A DNA stretch of 64,000 bases from Sphingomonas_O antarctica. Lineage in GTDB: Bacteria > Pseudomonadota > Alphaproteobacteria > Sphingomonadales > Sphingomonadaceae. Under the pieces are notes generated by a model that had not been told where the DNA came from, made no database searches, and worked only from the letters and a program-made list of their open reading frames with translations. Positions within the stretch are counted from its first letter, which is position 1, and each line of letters starts with the position of its first letter. The translations under genes were made by a program, and so were the position numbers. Where the stretch lies: assembly GCF_965137005.1 (NCBI RefSeq), contig NZ_CBCRXM010000015.1:23802-87801 (forward strand), read 5' to 3'. Shown here piece by piece: positions 25,470-35,067 of the stretch.

Positions 25470-25991
25470 TCAGGGTACACGCTTCCGAAACAGCACATCG
25501 AATGCCGGCTGCCACGTCTTGCCCTTATCTTTCGACAAGACGGCCGATTCACGGACGCCGTCGCCTTGGCGCCGCCAGGTGATGCGCTGCTGCACGGTGT
25601 GACCATCGACCAGATGGACATCTCCAGCGAGCTCGACGGCGCCCTTCGCGAACTCGCCATAAATCACCATGATCGAGCCGCGATTGGTCACCCAAGTCTG
25701 TTGCCACTGTTGCCGCACAGGATCGAAACTCAAAATGCTGTCGCCAATCAGACCGTCATTCTGTTCATATAGTTCGTGAATGGCGCAGCCTTGCGCAACG
25801 GGGGTGATCCGAGCGCGTGCTTCGGCCGGGCGGCCTGTCGCCTCGGCATCAAAACTATCCCAGTCGCCGATCCAGAAATCGAATTGGTGGAATTCAGCGG
25901 CGCCGCAGCGCGGATAGCCATTGGTCGCTTCGGCATGCGTAACGATCGGCAGCGAACAAAGACCAAAAGCGAACGCCCATTTTAACCGCAT
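25470..25991 (-). CDS. secreted DUF1579-like protein
   Basis: 173-aa exported protein. The signal peptide (MRLKWAFAFGLCSLPIVTHA) is preceded by a near-perfect ribosome site GGAGGAATTA, which fixes the start at 25991. The mature part has the pattern of small beta-rich proteins that start 'FWIGDWDSFD' and contain GDSILSFDPVRQQWQQTWVT and 'HTVQQRITWRRQGD', the heme- or lipid-binding-like DUF1579/nitrobindin-like look. A palindrome at 26061-26075 lies just upstream, between this gene and the hydrolase. Confidence 0.7.
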   Translation of the reverse strand: MRLKWAFAFGLCSLPIVTHAEATNGYPRCGAAEFHQFDFWIGDWDSFDAEATGRPAEARARITPVAQGCAIHELYEQNDGLIGDSILSFDPVRQQWQQTWVTNRGSIMVIYGEFAKGAVELAGDVHLVDGHTVQQRITWRRQGDGVRESAVLSKDKGKTWQPAFDVLFRKRVP

Positions 25992-26060
25992 TAATTCCTC
26001 CGCACCACCCCGCGAGGCATTGGCCAGGTTTGCTGGCAACTCCAAAAGGCCGATAAGGTT

Positions 26061-26075
26061 ATCGGATATTCCGAT
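26061..26075. promoter_or_regulatory. palindrome ATCGGATATTCCGAT
   Basis: A perfect 15-bp palindrome (6-bp arms ATCGGA/TCCGAT plus TAT centre) in the 91-base gap between the isochorismatase-type gene stop (26083) and the start of the DUF1579-like gene (25991). It may be an operator for the downstream gene or a small transcriptional pause hairpin; no U-run follows on the minus strand. Confidence 0.4.
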
Positions 26076-26082
26076 GACATAA

Positions 26083-26667
26083 TCAGCTGACTGCGGCGAC
26101 TTTGCAGTTAGTAATCACCCAATCGGTGGTTACGATTTGCGCGAACTCTTCGTGCAGATCGCTAAGCGCAGCCTGATGGACCTGTTCGGCAGGGCGGTTC
26201 TTGCCGTCCAGTGCCGCTCGGTCGAACGTGGCCGTAGCATCAGAGACCACAAGGGTCTCAAAACCGAGATTGCCCGCCATGCGCGCAGTCGTCGAAACGC
26301 AGTGATTGGTCGTCAAGCCCACAATCACCAACGCCGAGACACCGCGGGCGCGGAGGTCCGCTTCGAGCGTCGTACCGATGAAGGCGCTGTTGACGTCCTT
26401 CTTGTAGATCAGCTCCCCGTCCACCGGTTTGGCTTCTGGCTTGGCTATGTGACCTGCCTGCCCGCTGCGTAGCCGCCCGGCGGGATGCGGCGAATCGTGG
26501 TGGATGTGAATGACGGGCGCGCTCATTTCGCGCCAGATGGCGATCAAACGAGCAATATGCACTTCGGCCTGAGGATTGTTGCGCGGGCCCCAGGCAGGAT
26601 CGTCGAAACCGCGCTGAACATCGATTACTAGCAGGGCGGGCATACCGCCATGTCGTTGCTGATGCAC
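26083..26667 (-). CDS. isochorismatase-family cysteine hydrolase
   Basis: 194-aa cysteine hydrolase of the isochorismatase/nicotinamidase superfamily. The catalytic triad is visible: Asp in LLVIDVQRGF, Lys in ELIYKKDVNSAF, and Cys in GLTTNHCVSTTARMAGNLGF, where the preceding cis-peptide region is also conserved. Substrates across the family are amides or enol ethers; no choice is possible here. The GTG at 26667 shares bases with the LysR stop and has an AAAGGGGG site; an ATG eight codons later is an alternative. It forms a two-gene operon with the LysR regulator. Confidence 0.88.
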   Translation of the reverse strand: MHQQRHGGMPALLVIDVQRGFDDPAWGPRNNPQAEVHIARLIAIWREMSAPVIHIHHDSPHPAGRLRSGQAGHIAKPEAKPVDGELIYKKDVNSAFIGTTLEADLRARGVSALVIVGLTTNHCVSTTARMAGNLGFETLVVSDATATFDRAALDGKNRPAEQVHQAALSDLHEEFAQIVTTDWVITNCKVAAVS

Positions 26668-27620
26668 TAATTCGCCCCCTTTGCGTGCCTGATGCTTTGT
26701 CCGCGACGGGGCGAATTGGCCGATGTGGCGGCAGTGGTTATTTCATCGAACAGATTCTGCAACGGCAGCAGCCAAGGCGGCGGATGACTGGTTGTCAGGA
26801 ACAAGGCGATCGGCGGCATGGGGTCCTTTGGCGTGATCTGACGCAGTGTGCCGGCACGAAGCTCTTCGCGCACCGCATAGCTTGCCACAACTCCCACGGC
26901 GTCGCCGCCCAATACGCCTCGCTTCACGCCTTCAATGCTTCCCGCTGACCTGATTTCGGGTCCCGTCCCCGAACCGTCGCCAAGCCACTTTCGCAGAAGA
27001 TCGCTGAAATTGCCCGCCGAGTCGCCCAGCAAAATGCCGTGTTCGCGCAGTACCTCACGAGACGCCACGCCGTTGGCCAACGGATGGCCGGGAGCAACCA
27101 CCAGATCAAGTTCGGCGGGAGACAGTAACTGGGTCATTTCGCGATTGCGACCCTGGCCCGGTTCGATGGTCTCGAGGGTTATGGCTGCGTCCAGTTCGAA
27201 CCTTTGTATGCGCTGGCGCATATTCTCGCACAAACCGATCGATACCTGCACATCGACCCGGGGCCACCGTTGGCGAAACGCGCCTAAAGGCTCGGGTAAC
27301 AAGAACGAGCTGATCGACTCAACAGTACCCAAGCGAATTACGCCGGCACTTTGACCGGATAGCGCCGCGCCGGCGGCTTCCGACGCTGCAATCAACGCAT
27401 GGGCGTGCGGCATAAGAGCGATCGCTGCCGGCGTGAGCGCAGCTTCACGGCCAGACCTTCGCAAAGTGAGCGCCGCTCCGACCACTCTTTCGAGCGACGC
27501 CAGCGTTTCTGAAACGGTCGATTGCGCAATGCCGAGGTCGCGAGCTGCTGCCGCGACGCCGCCTGCGCGCTCGACGGCCGCCAAAACGCGACATTGCCTC
27601 ACCTCAATATCTTTACTCAT
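26667..27620 (-). CDS. LysR-family regulator
   Basis: 317-aa regulator with an N-terminal winged helix-turn-helix (about residues 5-65: QCRVLAAVERAGGVAAAARD, then GIAQSTVSETLASLERVVGA) and a LysR substrate-binding domain containing LGTVESISSFLLPEP and DLVVAPGHPLANG. It heads an operon with the cysteine hydrolase and is transcribed away from the second TonB receptor; the 114-base divergent gap is where LysR-type regulators usually bind. The likely targets are the hydrolase and the receptor; this is inferred from layout. Confidence 0.88.
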   Translation of the reverse strand: MSKDIEVRQCRVLAAVERAGGVAAAARDLGIAQSTVSETLASLERVVGAALTLRRSGREAALTPAAIALMPHAHALIAASEAAGAALSGQSAGVIRLGTVESISSFLLPEPLGAFRQRWPRVDVQVSIGLCENMRQRIQRFELDAAITLETIEPGQGRNREMTQLLSPAELDLVVAPGHPLANGVASREVLREHGILLGDSAGNFSDLLRKWLGDGSGTGPEIRSAGSIEGVKRGVLGGDAVGVVASYAVREELRAGTLRQITPKDPMPPIALFLTTSHPPPWLLPLQNLFDEITTAATSANSPRRGQSIRHAKGAN

Positions 27621-27694
27621 GACCCATCGCCTTTGCCGATAAGTTCATCGTCGTTTTGGAGCAGCTTGGACGGCGGGGCAAGGCCCGAGATCAA

Positions 27695-27719
27695 GTGTTC
27701 CGAACGGTTCAGAGAACAC
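27695..27719 (+). promoter_or_regulatory. leader inverted repeat GTGTTC/GAACAC
   Basis: A 6-bp inverted repeat (27695-27700 and 27714-27719) with an inner GAAC/GTTC possibility lies 15 bases before the start of the second receptor. It is adjacent to, but does not cover, the AGAAGGGG ribosome site. It could be a LysR-type binding site or a leader hairpin. Confidence 0.35.
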
Positions 27720-27734
27720 CAGAAGGGGTATAAG

Positions 27735-30704
27735 ATGATCAAGCTTTCGAGCGTAAAAATGCGCACCTCGCTTTGTGCAACCACCGCGGTTCTGGCGCTC
27801 TCCACCGGCCTGTCTACTGGGGCGAGCGCTCAGGCGAGCGCAGGCGCCCCCGTCGCGACAGCGCCTGACGCTGCAGCTGCCGAGGAAGGCCAGACCATCG
27901 TCGTGACCGGCTCGCTGCTGTCGAACCCCAATCTGGCGCAGACGCAGCCGGTGAACGTGACGACGGCTGAGACGATCAACCTTCGCCAGAACAACGTGGC
28001 AGAAGAAGTCCTGCGCGACATTCCGGGTATCGTTCCCAATGTCGGTTCGGCGGTTAACAACGGCAACGGCGGCGCGTCGAACGTCGATTTGCGTGGCCTC
28101 GGTTCCAATCGCAATCTCGTTCTGATCGATGGTAACCGGGTTGTTCCAGGCAGCTTGGCCGGCGTGTTCGACTTGAACAACATTCCGCTGGCGCTGGTCG
28201 AGCGTGTCGACGCGCTGACCGGTGGTGCTTCGACCACCTACGGTGCGGACGCCATCGCGGGCGTCGTCAACTTCGTGACCAAGACGAACTTCTCGGGTCT
28301 CGAAGCGTCGATCGGTGAGCAGATCACCGAGCGCGGCGACGGCAACTATCTGCGCGCCGACGTGACGATCGGTGCCAATTTCGACGACGGTCGCGGCAAC
28401 GCGGTATTCTCGATCGGCTATCAGGAGTCTGACCCCGTCTATCAGGGCGACCGCAACTTCTCGCGCGACTCGATCGACTCTTTCTCGGGTACGTTGGGTG
28501 GCTCGGGCACGTCAGTTCCGTCGCGTTTCTCAGGCACCCGGCCGCGCATAGGCGCGACGGCGGCACCGAATACGACGCCGCAATATACCCAGACCGGTGT
28601 GACCGCAAACGACACACCGGTCCTGACGCTAACCCCCGGCGGTGCAGCCAATGGCGGCGTGCGTCAGATCGACCCGGTGACGGGCGGTACCAGCACCGCA
28701 ACTGCGTTCTTCAACTTCAACCCGTATAATGTCTTCCAGACGCCGTTCAAACGCTACAACATGTACGGTGCCGCGAACTACCAGGTGTCTGACGCGATCG
28801 AAATTTATACTCGCGGCTTATTCTCAAAGAACAATGTGAAGACGATCATCGCTCCGTCGGGTGCGTTCGGCACCGCGGACATCATCAACCTCAACAACCC
28901 ATATCTGCCGGCAACACTGCGCAACCAGTTCTGTGCATTCAACACCGCGCCGAACGTCAGCGGTGTCGATGCCGAAGGCAACGCGGTTTCTGGGCAGACC
29001 GCTTACACGCCCCGCTTTACGGCTGCGGAGTGCGCCGCTGCCGCGACAGCGACGGGCCCAACCGATCCCAGTTACCGCACCGTTACGGTTACCCTGAACC
29101 GTCGCCTCGTTGAGGGTGGGCCGCGGATCAGCGATTTCGGGACGACCCTGTTTGACTATCGCCTCGGTCTTAAGGGCGCGATCACTAGCACGATCAACTG
29201 GGATGTTTCGGGCGCCTATGGCGAATCCGAAAACCGCCAGCGCATCCAAGGATTTTCGCTGAACTCGCGCTTCCAGCAGGCGTTGCTCGCGAACAATACG
29301 ACAACTTGCCAAAATACGGCGAACTTCTGCGTGCCTGTTAACGTGTTCGGCCCGCAGGGGTCGATCACGCCAGCCATGCAGGCGTTCCTCACTTCCGAGT
29401 CATCGACCTCGCTGGTCACCACCCTTGCTCAGGCGCGCGCCGTAATCAATGGCGATTTTGGGGTGACCAGCCCGTTTGCCGAAGACGCGATCAACTTCGC
29501 GTTCGGCGGCGAATATCGCAAATATACCGCCCAGGCGCGCTCGGATGCCTTATCGAAATCGGGCGATCTGGGCGGTGCTGGCGGTGCGACTCCAGATATT
29601 GATGGCTCGTATGACGTTTACGAAGCGATCGGCGAACTGGCGATCCCGTTGGTGCAGGACAAGCCGTTCTTTGACAATTTGTCGGTCGAAGCCGGGGTCC
29701 GTTACTCGCATTATACGGTGGGCGCGCCGACCAAGCCGAAATTCAACACAACGACCTATAAGTTCGGCGGCAGCTGGCAGCCGGTGCGCGACATCAAGTT
29801 CCGCGGCAATTTTTCGCATGCGGTGCGTGCGCCGAACATCGGCGAATTGTTCACGCCGGTCACTACGGTTCTCACCTCGCTCGGCTCGGACCCTTGTGCC
29901 GGGCTGGCACCGACGACCAACGCGAATCTGCGGGCAGTGTGTATTGCCCAAGGCGCGCCTGCAGGAACGATCGGTTCAATCACCAATCCGACGGCGGGTC
30001 AGGCGAACATCACGACGGGCGGCAACCCGCTGCTGAAACCGGAAAAGTCGGACAGCTACAGCTTCGGTGTCGTGTTCCAGCCGACCTTCCTGTCGGGCTT
30101 CAGCGCAACGGTGGATTATTTCCACATCAAGGTGAAGGACGCGATCACAACCCCGACTAACGCCGATTTGCTCGCTGCCTGCTTCGGTGCGCCGGTCAAC
30201 CCAACGGCGGCGGCGGCAACCTCCACGCCGTGTACGCAAATTCGGCGGAATCCGCTCACCGGTACGCTCGATGGCGACCCGGCGATCACCAGGGGATTGT
30301 TTGGAGCTTTGACTAATCAGGGCAAGCTGCTGACCGACGGCATCGACGTTGCGCTAAATTATCGTACGCCGCTGCCGTTCATGGATTTCCTCAGTCAGGA
30401 CACCAAGCTGAGCCTAAGCTTTGTTGGAAATTATACCTTTTCGACCAAGTTTAAGGCGATCTCGAATAGCGCGTCTTCATACGACCGTGACTGCGTCGGG
30501 CTCTATTCCACCAACTGCGGCAATGTGCAGCCGAAATTCCAATGGACCCAGCGCACGACGCTAACGTTTGGTGATGTCGACGTGTCGCTCCAATGGCGTC
30601 ACATCGACAGGCTCCGCTACGAGGGGACCGAAAGCGATTTCATCGCCCGCGGTTTCACCTTGGCGAACCACTGCCTGTTTCCGTATGGCGCGCGTCAAGG
30701 TTGA
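27735..30704 (+). pseudogene. TonB-dependent receptor, copy 2, C-terminally truncated
   Basis: 989 residues that parallel the receptor at 21281-24628: signal peptide ending GASAQ, TonB-box segment GQTIVVTGSLL, identical plug blocks, and matching barrel strands up to the common NHCLFPY. There the two part: copy 1 continues about 100 residues to its terminal Phe, whereas copy 2 reads GARQG and stops. The IS21 remnant begins within 30 bases of the stop. Without the final strands the barrel should not assemble, so this is probably a pseudogene. The ATG at 27735 is preceded by AGAAGGGG. The central extracellular loops differ strongly from copy 1, so it once had different ligand contacts. Confidence 0.85.
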
Positions 30705-30730
30705 TACCGATCGACAACTGGTCTCGGTTG

Positions 30731-31310
30731 TGTAGATTTCCGCTGAGAAGTGACCCGGGAGGGGCATAAGTTTCCATCGAGATTTGACCCATGTTTGAAC
30801 CCGCCCCTGGCTGACCGGTCGGGGGTATGAGGAGTGATCAACATGGATTTACTGAGTGTAATTCGTCGCTGGCGTTTTCGGCAGAAGATGCCGATCCGGG
30901 AGATCGAGCGGCGGAGCGGATTGTCGCGCAACACGATCCGCAAGTATCTGCGCGCCGATACAGTTGAACCGCAGTTCAAGGTTCCCGACCGGCCGAGCAA
31001 GCTGGACGCGTTCGCCGAGAAGCTGTCAGGTTGGTTGCGGATCGAGGCTGGCAAGTCGCGCAAGCAGAAGCGCACGGCCAAGCAGATGCACGCCGACCTC
31101 GTCGCTCTCGGCTTCGATGGATCTTATAGCCGGGTCGCGGCCTTCGTGCGGACCTGGAAAGCCGAGCGGCAGAGTGACCAGCAGACGAGTGGGCGCGGCA
31201 CGTTTGTGCCGCTGGTGTTCGGGGCCGGCGAGGCGTTCCAGTTCGACTGGAGCGAAGATTGGGCCGTTCTGGGTGGTGAGCGCGTCAAGTTGCAGGCAGC
31301 GCACACCAAC
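30731..31310 (+). mobile_element. IS21-family remnant (left end and istA 5' part)
   Basis: The left end appears to begin TGTAGATTTCC at 30731. Two related repeats, GAGAAGTGACCC and GAGATTTGACCC, lie within the first 60 bases and match the multiple transposase-binding sites typical of IS21 ends. The istA gene starts at 30843 and keeps its helix-turn-helix and the beginning of the integrase core, but breaks at about 31305-31313. The rest of istA, all of istB and the right end are missing. Confidence 0.75.
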
Positions 31311-32258
31311 CTTCCCGATATCGCAGCTCTTACCACGGCATTGGAGGCGGCCGACACCGCGCTTGCGCGGACCGAAGGCGCTCAAGATAGCGCGCTCGCC
31401 GCTCTCCGGCGTGCCGAGGAGGACGAGGCGCCGCTTGCCATCGCCGAGGCGGGGGCCGGGAGCGATCACTCCAATGCTACGGGTCAAATCACAGCGATCG
31501 AAAGCCGGCCGGAATTTCCAAGCCTGGCGGAGGATCTCACGCGTACTCGCGAACAGAGGGCGGAAGCGGCTGTAAAGCTGGAGGAGGCAACGCGGGACGC
31601 AACCGCCCACGATCCTTCTGCGATCATGCGGAAGATCGAGACAGTCGATGCGCGGGGTAGGGCGGCAGGAGAGGCCCGGACGAAGCTGGAGATGGAGATT
31701 GCCCGGTTTGAGGGGACAATCGAGAGTGAGGGTGGCAAGGGTCACGCCGACCGCGACGCAGGCGCCCGCGAGGAAGCTGAGGCCGCGCGCACGGCATTGC
31801 AACGCGTAGCCGAAGAGGCGGAAATGCTGAAGCTGTTGCGCGAAACTCTCGATGAGGCACGCGACGAGACGTCGGCTAAGTTCGTCGGCCCGGTGGCGAA
31901 GCGCGCGAAACGGCACATCGAGCGGCTTTTGCCTGGGTGCGACTTATCCTTCTCCGAGGATCTTATGCTCGATGCGGTCGTGCGGGGCGGGATCAGCGAA
32001 GGATGCGGGGATCTGTCGCGTGGCACCCAGGAACAGCTGGCAGTTCTGACCCGGATCGCATTCGCGGATATGCTTCTCGAGCAGGGACGGCCGGTTTCGC
32101 TGATACTGGATGATCCGCTCGTATACGCTGACGATGCCAGGCTCGATCTAATGGTCGAGATATTGAGCGAGACCGCAGAGCGAATGCAGGTCATCCTGCT
32201 AACGTGCCGAGACAGGGCATTCAGACATGTCCCGGGCAATCGGGTGTCGATAGGCTGA
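30843..32258 (+). CDS. chimeric ORF: IstA N-terminus fused to SMC-like ATPase C-terminus
   Basis: 471-aa open frame built of two unrelated parts in frame. Residues 1 to about 155 are the IS21 transposase N-terminus: MDLLSVIRRWRFRQ, the helix-turn-helix IREIERRSGLSRNTIRKYLR, and FQFDWSEDWAVLGGERVKLQ, where the first catalytic Asp normally lies. From about 157 on the sequence is a coiled coil (Glu/Ala/Arg heptads, about 160-350) followed by the C-terminal half of an SMC/RecF/YhaN-like ATPase: signature-like LSRGTQEQLAVLTRIAFAD and Walker B PVSLILDDPLVYADD. The N-terminal Walker A half of the ATPase is gone, so ATP hydrolysis by this polypeptide alone is unlikely. The join keeps the reading frame by chance or selection. 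Confidence 0.8.
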   Translation: MDLLSVIRRWRFRQKMPIREIERRSGLSRNTIRKYLRADTVEPQFKVPDRPSKLDAFAEKLSGWLRIEAGKSRKQKRTAKQMHADLVALGFDGSYSRVAAFVRTWKAERQSDQQTSGRGTFVPLVFGAGEAFQFDWSEDWAVLGGERVKLQAAHTNLPDIAALTTALEAADTALARTEGAQDSALAALRRAEEDEAPLAIAEAGAGSDHSNATGQITAIESRPEFPSLAEDLTRTREQRAEAAVKLEEATRDATAHDPSAIMRKIETVDARGRAAGEARTKLEMEIARFEGTIESEGGKGHADRDAGAREEAEAARTALQRVAEEAEMLKLLRETLDEARDETSAKFVGPVAKRAKRHIERLLPGCDLSFSEDLMLDAVVRGGISEGCGDLSRGTQEQLAVLTRIAFADMLLEQGRPVSLILDDPLVYADDARLDLMVEILSETAERMQVILLTCRDRAFRHVPGNRVSIG

Positions 32259-32331
32259 GGACAAGAATCGCATCCGGCGGATAGCGTGCGCTCATGCGCG
32301 ACAACACCAACCGGTCTCTGGTTGCCGCTGG

Positions 32332-33426
32332 ATGAAAGCCGGGGGTCACGTCAGCACCAGTATGCGCCCAATCCTAGCACCAGCCAACCCGAAGCAGCTC
32401 CCGAAAGATGGCGGCACACGCGTAGAGGTCAAACTGAAGAAAGACCCCAGCAAGCGCGGTGGTCTGCTCTTTCCAGGCATCTACGGCGGCCAAATCTCCC
32501 TGGAGCGGTTGGTCGCCGCCGTGGCGCCGACCCTGAATGTCGAGATCGTCGTGCGCGCGACAGACGTCCCGACACCGATCGCTAAACCTGGCGACTGGAT
32601 GCTAATGTCGGAGGACGCCATCGTCGGTCGGCTCAATCCGCAACGAAAGCTGTCTGAAGACAAGGAAGGTGAGCGGAGCTTTATCCGGCCTCTTACCGAT
32701 TCAGCGGGTCAGGTCGTTGGTCGAGCATTTATCGCGCCCGATCGCTACACTTGGCAGGCGGACGGCGGCTGGGTCACAGTTTCTGGCCTTCGAGCGAACC
32801 AGCTTCGAAACGTTCAAGGCGTTCTTCTCGGCGAAGCCGATACTGCATCTCGCGATGTTGCCACCCCATTGGCCGATGCCGCCGCGCTAGCCGCCTGGGC
32901 GACAGAACAGGCCAACATAGTTGCAAGCCACGTTCTCGATGATGAAAGGCAGGCTAAGACCGCTGAGATCGTGCTGGAATTTGGTGGTGACCCGGGCGAC
33001 TTGAAAATTATCAAATGGGGCGCCGATTGGTTGTCGAGAGACGAATTCGTCAGCCGCCTCCAGATGTCCCGCCGTCTTCTGATAAATTTTGACGGCGAAT
33101 TTAGCTATGACGAGGATGCCGATGATATTCACCCGAAAGAATTTCGGCAGTACTTCCGCCAGTCCGATGGCGTTGCCTATACGCTGAAGTTTGACGGCGC
33201 GGTGCTCAAAGGCAGCTCGGGTTCGTGGCCTAAGACGAGCAATCGGCCGGAAAATTGGGCGGACTCGAACGTGGCCACGCTCCTACGATCGTTGATCTCC
33301 GATGTGTGGGGCGACTTAGTCGATCACACGGGTGAATTCGGAATAGTTGGAACCGTTCACTCCGATGAAATTCACCGGGAGGTGCAAGTTTACACGGTCA
33401 CCGAGCTTGATGCCGATGCTTTTTGA
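32332..33426 (+). CDS. unknown 364-aa protein beside the ATPase remnant
   Basis: I do not recognise this protein with confidence. The N-terminal block (MRPILAPANPKQLPKDGGTR, then VEVKLKK) resembles the junction after a GHKL/HSP90-like ATP-binding domain, which would mean that a larger N-terminal part was lost, but I cannot see an ATP-lid or N-box. The remainder is mixed alpha/beta, acidic, without membrane segments. There is no convincing ribosome site before the ATG at 32332; an alternative ATG lies at 32362. It follows the SMC-like ATPase remnant by 74 bases on the same strand, so the two may once have formed one multi-gene system. Confidence 0.5.
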   Translation: MKAGGHVSTSMRPILAPANPKQLPKDGGTRVEVKLKKDPSKRGGLLFPGIYGGQISLERLVAAVAPTLNVEIVVRATDVPTPIAKPGDWMLMSEDAIVGRLNPQRKLSEDKEGERSFIRPLTDSAGQVVGRAFIAPDRYTWQADGGWVTVSGLRANQLRNVQGVLLGEADTASRDVATPLADAAALAAWATEQANIVASHVLDDERQAKTAEIVLEFGGDPGDLKIIKWGADWLSRDEFVSRLQMSRRLLINFDGEFSYDEDADDIHPKEFRQYFRQSDGVAYTLKFDGAVLKGSSGSWPKTSNRPENWADSNVATLLRSLISDVWGDLVDHTGEFGIVGTVHSDEIHREVQVYTVTELDADAF

Positions 33427-33599
33427 AACCGGCAGTCCGACTGACCTGGGTGAACGGTTTAAAATCCCGGTGCTGCCCAATGCAAGATTCGTACCGCTAA
33501 GCCATTGATTTAACATAAGATATATTATCGGCTTAGTCTATTTGTTCATTATTATAAACGCGAAGGAAGCCATTTAAGGCCCTTATCCTTTGGCCAAGG
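33427..33599. other. AT-rich gap downstream of integrase
   Basis: This 173-base stretch between converging genes is markedly AT-rich around 33505-33560 (ACATAAGATATATTATCGGC and TTCATTATTATAAACG) compared with the GC-rich surroundings. No gene or clear terminator is seen. The position next to the integrase 3' end makes an attachment site possible, but no repeat partner was found in the window. Confidence 0.3.
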
Positions 33600-34718
33600 T
33601 TATAAAAAACCCTCGCCGGCATGCTCGCGAAACCGCTCATGATCCCGCACATATTCCGCCACCATTTCCAGAGAAGAATGTCGGCTGTGCTCCTTCATCT
33701 TGAACAAATTGGCATTCTGGCGGCCGGCCTCGGTCAGGAAGCCCGCGCGGAGCGAGTGGCCCGAGAACAGCTCGGGCGAGTAGCCCGCGGCGACCGCAGC
33801 CGCCTTTACCACCAACGCCACGCCTTGGGCGCTCAAAGGCTTGTCGGTTAGCCGGCCCTGTGGAGTCAGTTTGCGGAACACCGGCCCGCTTGTGATGCCT
33901 GCCTGCTCCAGCCAGGCGCGGTAATGCCTCACCGGCTCAAGCCTGCGGCCATCGGGTATCGCGACGGTGTGGCCCTTGCCCTCCTGGTCGGTTTTCGAGG
34001 TCACGATGCGGATTAGCAGCCCGCGGCTGTCCTCGCTGACGCGCCCTACCGTGATCGCCACAAGCTCGGAACGCCGGAACGCGCCAGCCATACCGATCGC
34101 GAGAAGTGCGCGGTCGCGGTAGCTGCGCAGATCCTCGCCGACGATCGCCCGCACCATGTCGCGCAGCACGTCCCCGTCGGCGGGGCGCTTCTTGCCGGGC
34201 AACTCGCCGCGCTTATCTTTACGTATCCCGCGCATCGCGCGCTCGAGACGAGCCGCGTCAGGCTGCGAAGTCGGTGGTTCTACGTCAGCGGCCCGGTGTG
34301 CGAACACGATTGCGGCGAGTCGCCGCCCAATCGTTGCGCGGCCGAGCGGCACCGGTTCTTTGCGTGGCAGCACCGTGCCGCGCTTCGTACGGCGGAGTTC
34401 CTGGGGACTGAACCCGCTCTCGGCGAGCAGCGTAAGGAACGCGGCGACCGTGGCCGGCGTCGCGGGAAGCGGACGATAACCGCTCTCTTGGCACCAAGCG
34501 CAGAACAACCGCCAGTCCGACTTGTAGGCGCGCAGGGTCGCGTCGGCGGACGCCCGGCGGACATAGTCGTCGACGCGCTCGCGATCGTGGGGCGCAAGCT
34601 GCGGGAGATAGGGTTCGAGCGACTGGACCTGATCAACGACGACCAGCGCGTCAGCCACGATCGCGTCCAGACTCGCGCGGTCGACACGAGCCGCATCATC
34701 GATGTCATCATCGGGCAA
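33600..34718 (-). CDS. tyrosine recombinase/integrase
   Basis: 372-aa site-specific integrase of the XerC/D-like tyrosine recombinase family. The N-terminal SAM-like core-binding domain spans about residues 45-165 (ATLRAYKSDWRLFCAWC). The catalytic domain contains Arg in GAFRRSELVAI, Lys in TSKTDQEG, the H-x-x-R box SGHSLRAGF, the His in HSRHSS and the nucleophile Tyr356 in AEYVRD. All catalytic residues are present, so it should be active. It is single and oriented away from the detoxification cluster. It may mark the edge of an integrated element. Confidence 0.9.
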   Translation of the reverse strand: MPDDDIDDAARVDRASLDAIVADALVVVDQVQSLEPYLPQLAPHDRERVDDYVRRASADATLRAYKSDWRLFCAWCQESGYRPLPATPATVAAFLTLLAESGFSPQELRRTKRGTVLPRKEPVPLGRATIGRRLAAIVFAHRAADVEPPTSQPDAARLERAMRGIRKDKRGELPGKKRPADGDVLRDMVRAIVGEDLRSYRDRALLAIGMAGAFRRSELVAITVGRVSEDSRGLLIRIVTSKTDQEGKGHTVAIPDGRRLEPVRHYRAWLEQAGITSGPVFRKLTPQGRLTDKPLSAQGVALVVKAAAVAAGYSPELFSGHSLRAGFLTEAGRQNANLFKMKEHSRHSSLEMVAEYVRDHERFREHAGEGFL

Positions 34719-35067
34719 GCCGACCTCCTACGCCGCACGTTCATCCAACCGGCCGGTGAGTGAGACCGCCCGGAATCCATGAAAGGGGCTAACCGATCAC
34801 CGGAATCTGCACCAGCATGTAATTAGCGGGAATCAGCGTTATCGCTAAATAGTGAGGGGGGTGAAGCGACGATCGTGACGTATTGGCGCCTCGCCGATTC
34901 TCTCTGTCTTTAGTTCATGACCGCTTTGATACCGCCCATCCCGCCGATCCGGCGTCAGGGCGGACCCTCGTTGCAATTCCCAGTGAGGACGCCAAGCTAA
35001 CCAACGGACTAATAGCGCTCAATTGGCCGAGCGCGAGCGCGCCGCCCGTCAGTTTTCCTCCAGCAAA
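34719..35067. other. intergenic region upstream of integrase
   Basis: No gene is supported in these 349 bases. An open frame of about 60 codons on the plus strand (34883-35071) has no ribosome site and no recognisable protein. The region should hold the integrase promoter on the minus strand. Confidence 0.4.

Noticed and set aside
32259..32331. Continuation of the 364-aa gene upstream of its ATG
   Set aside because: The frame is open but the translation (Cys/His/Arg-rich) has no relation to the downstream protein.
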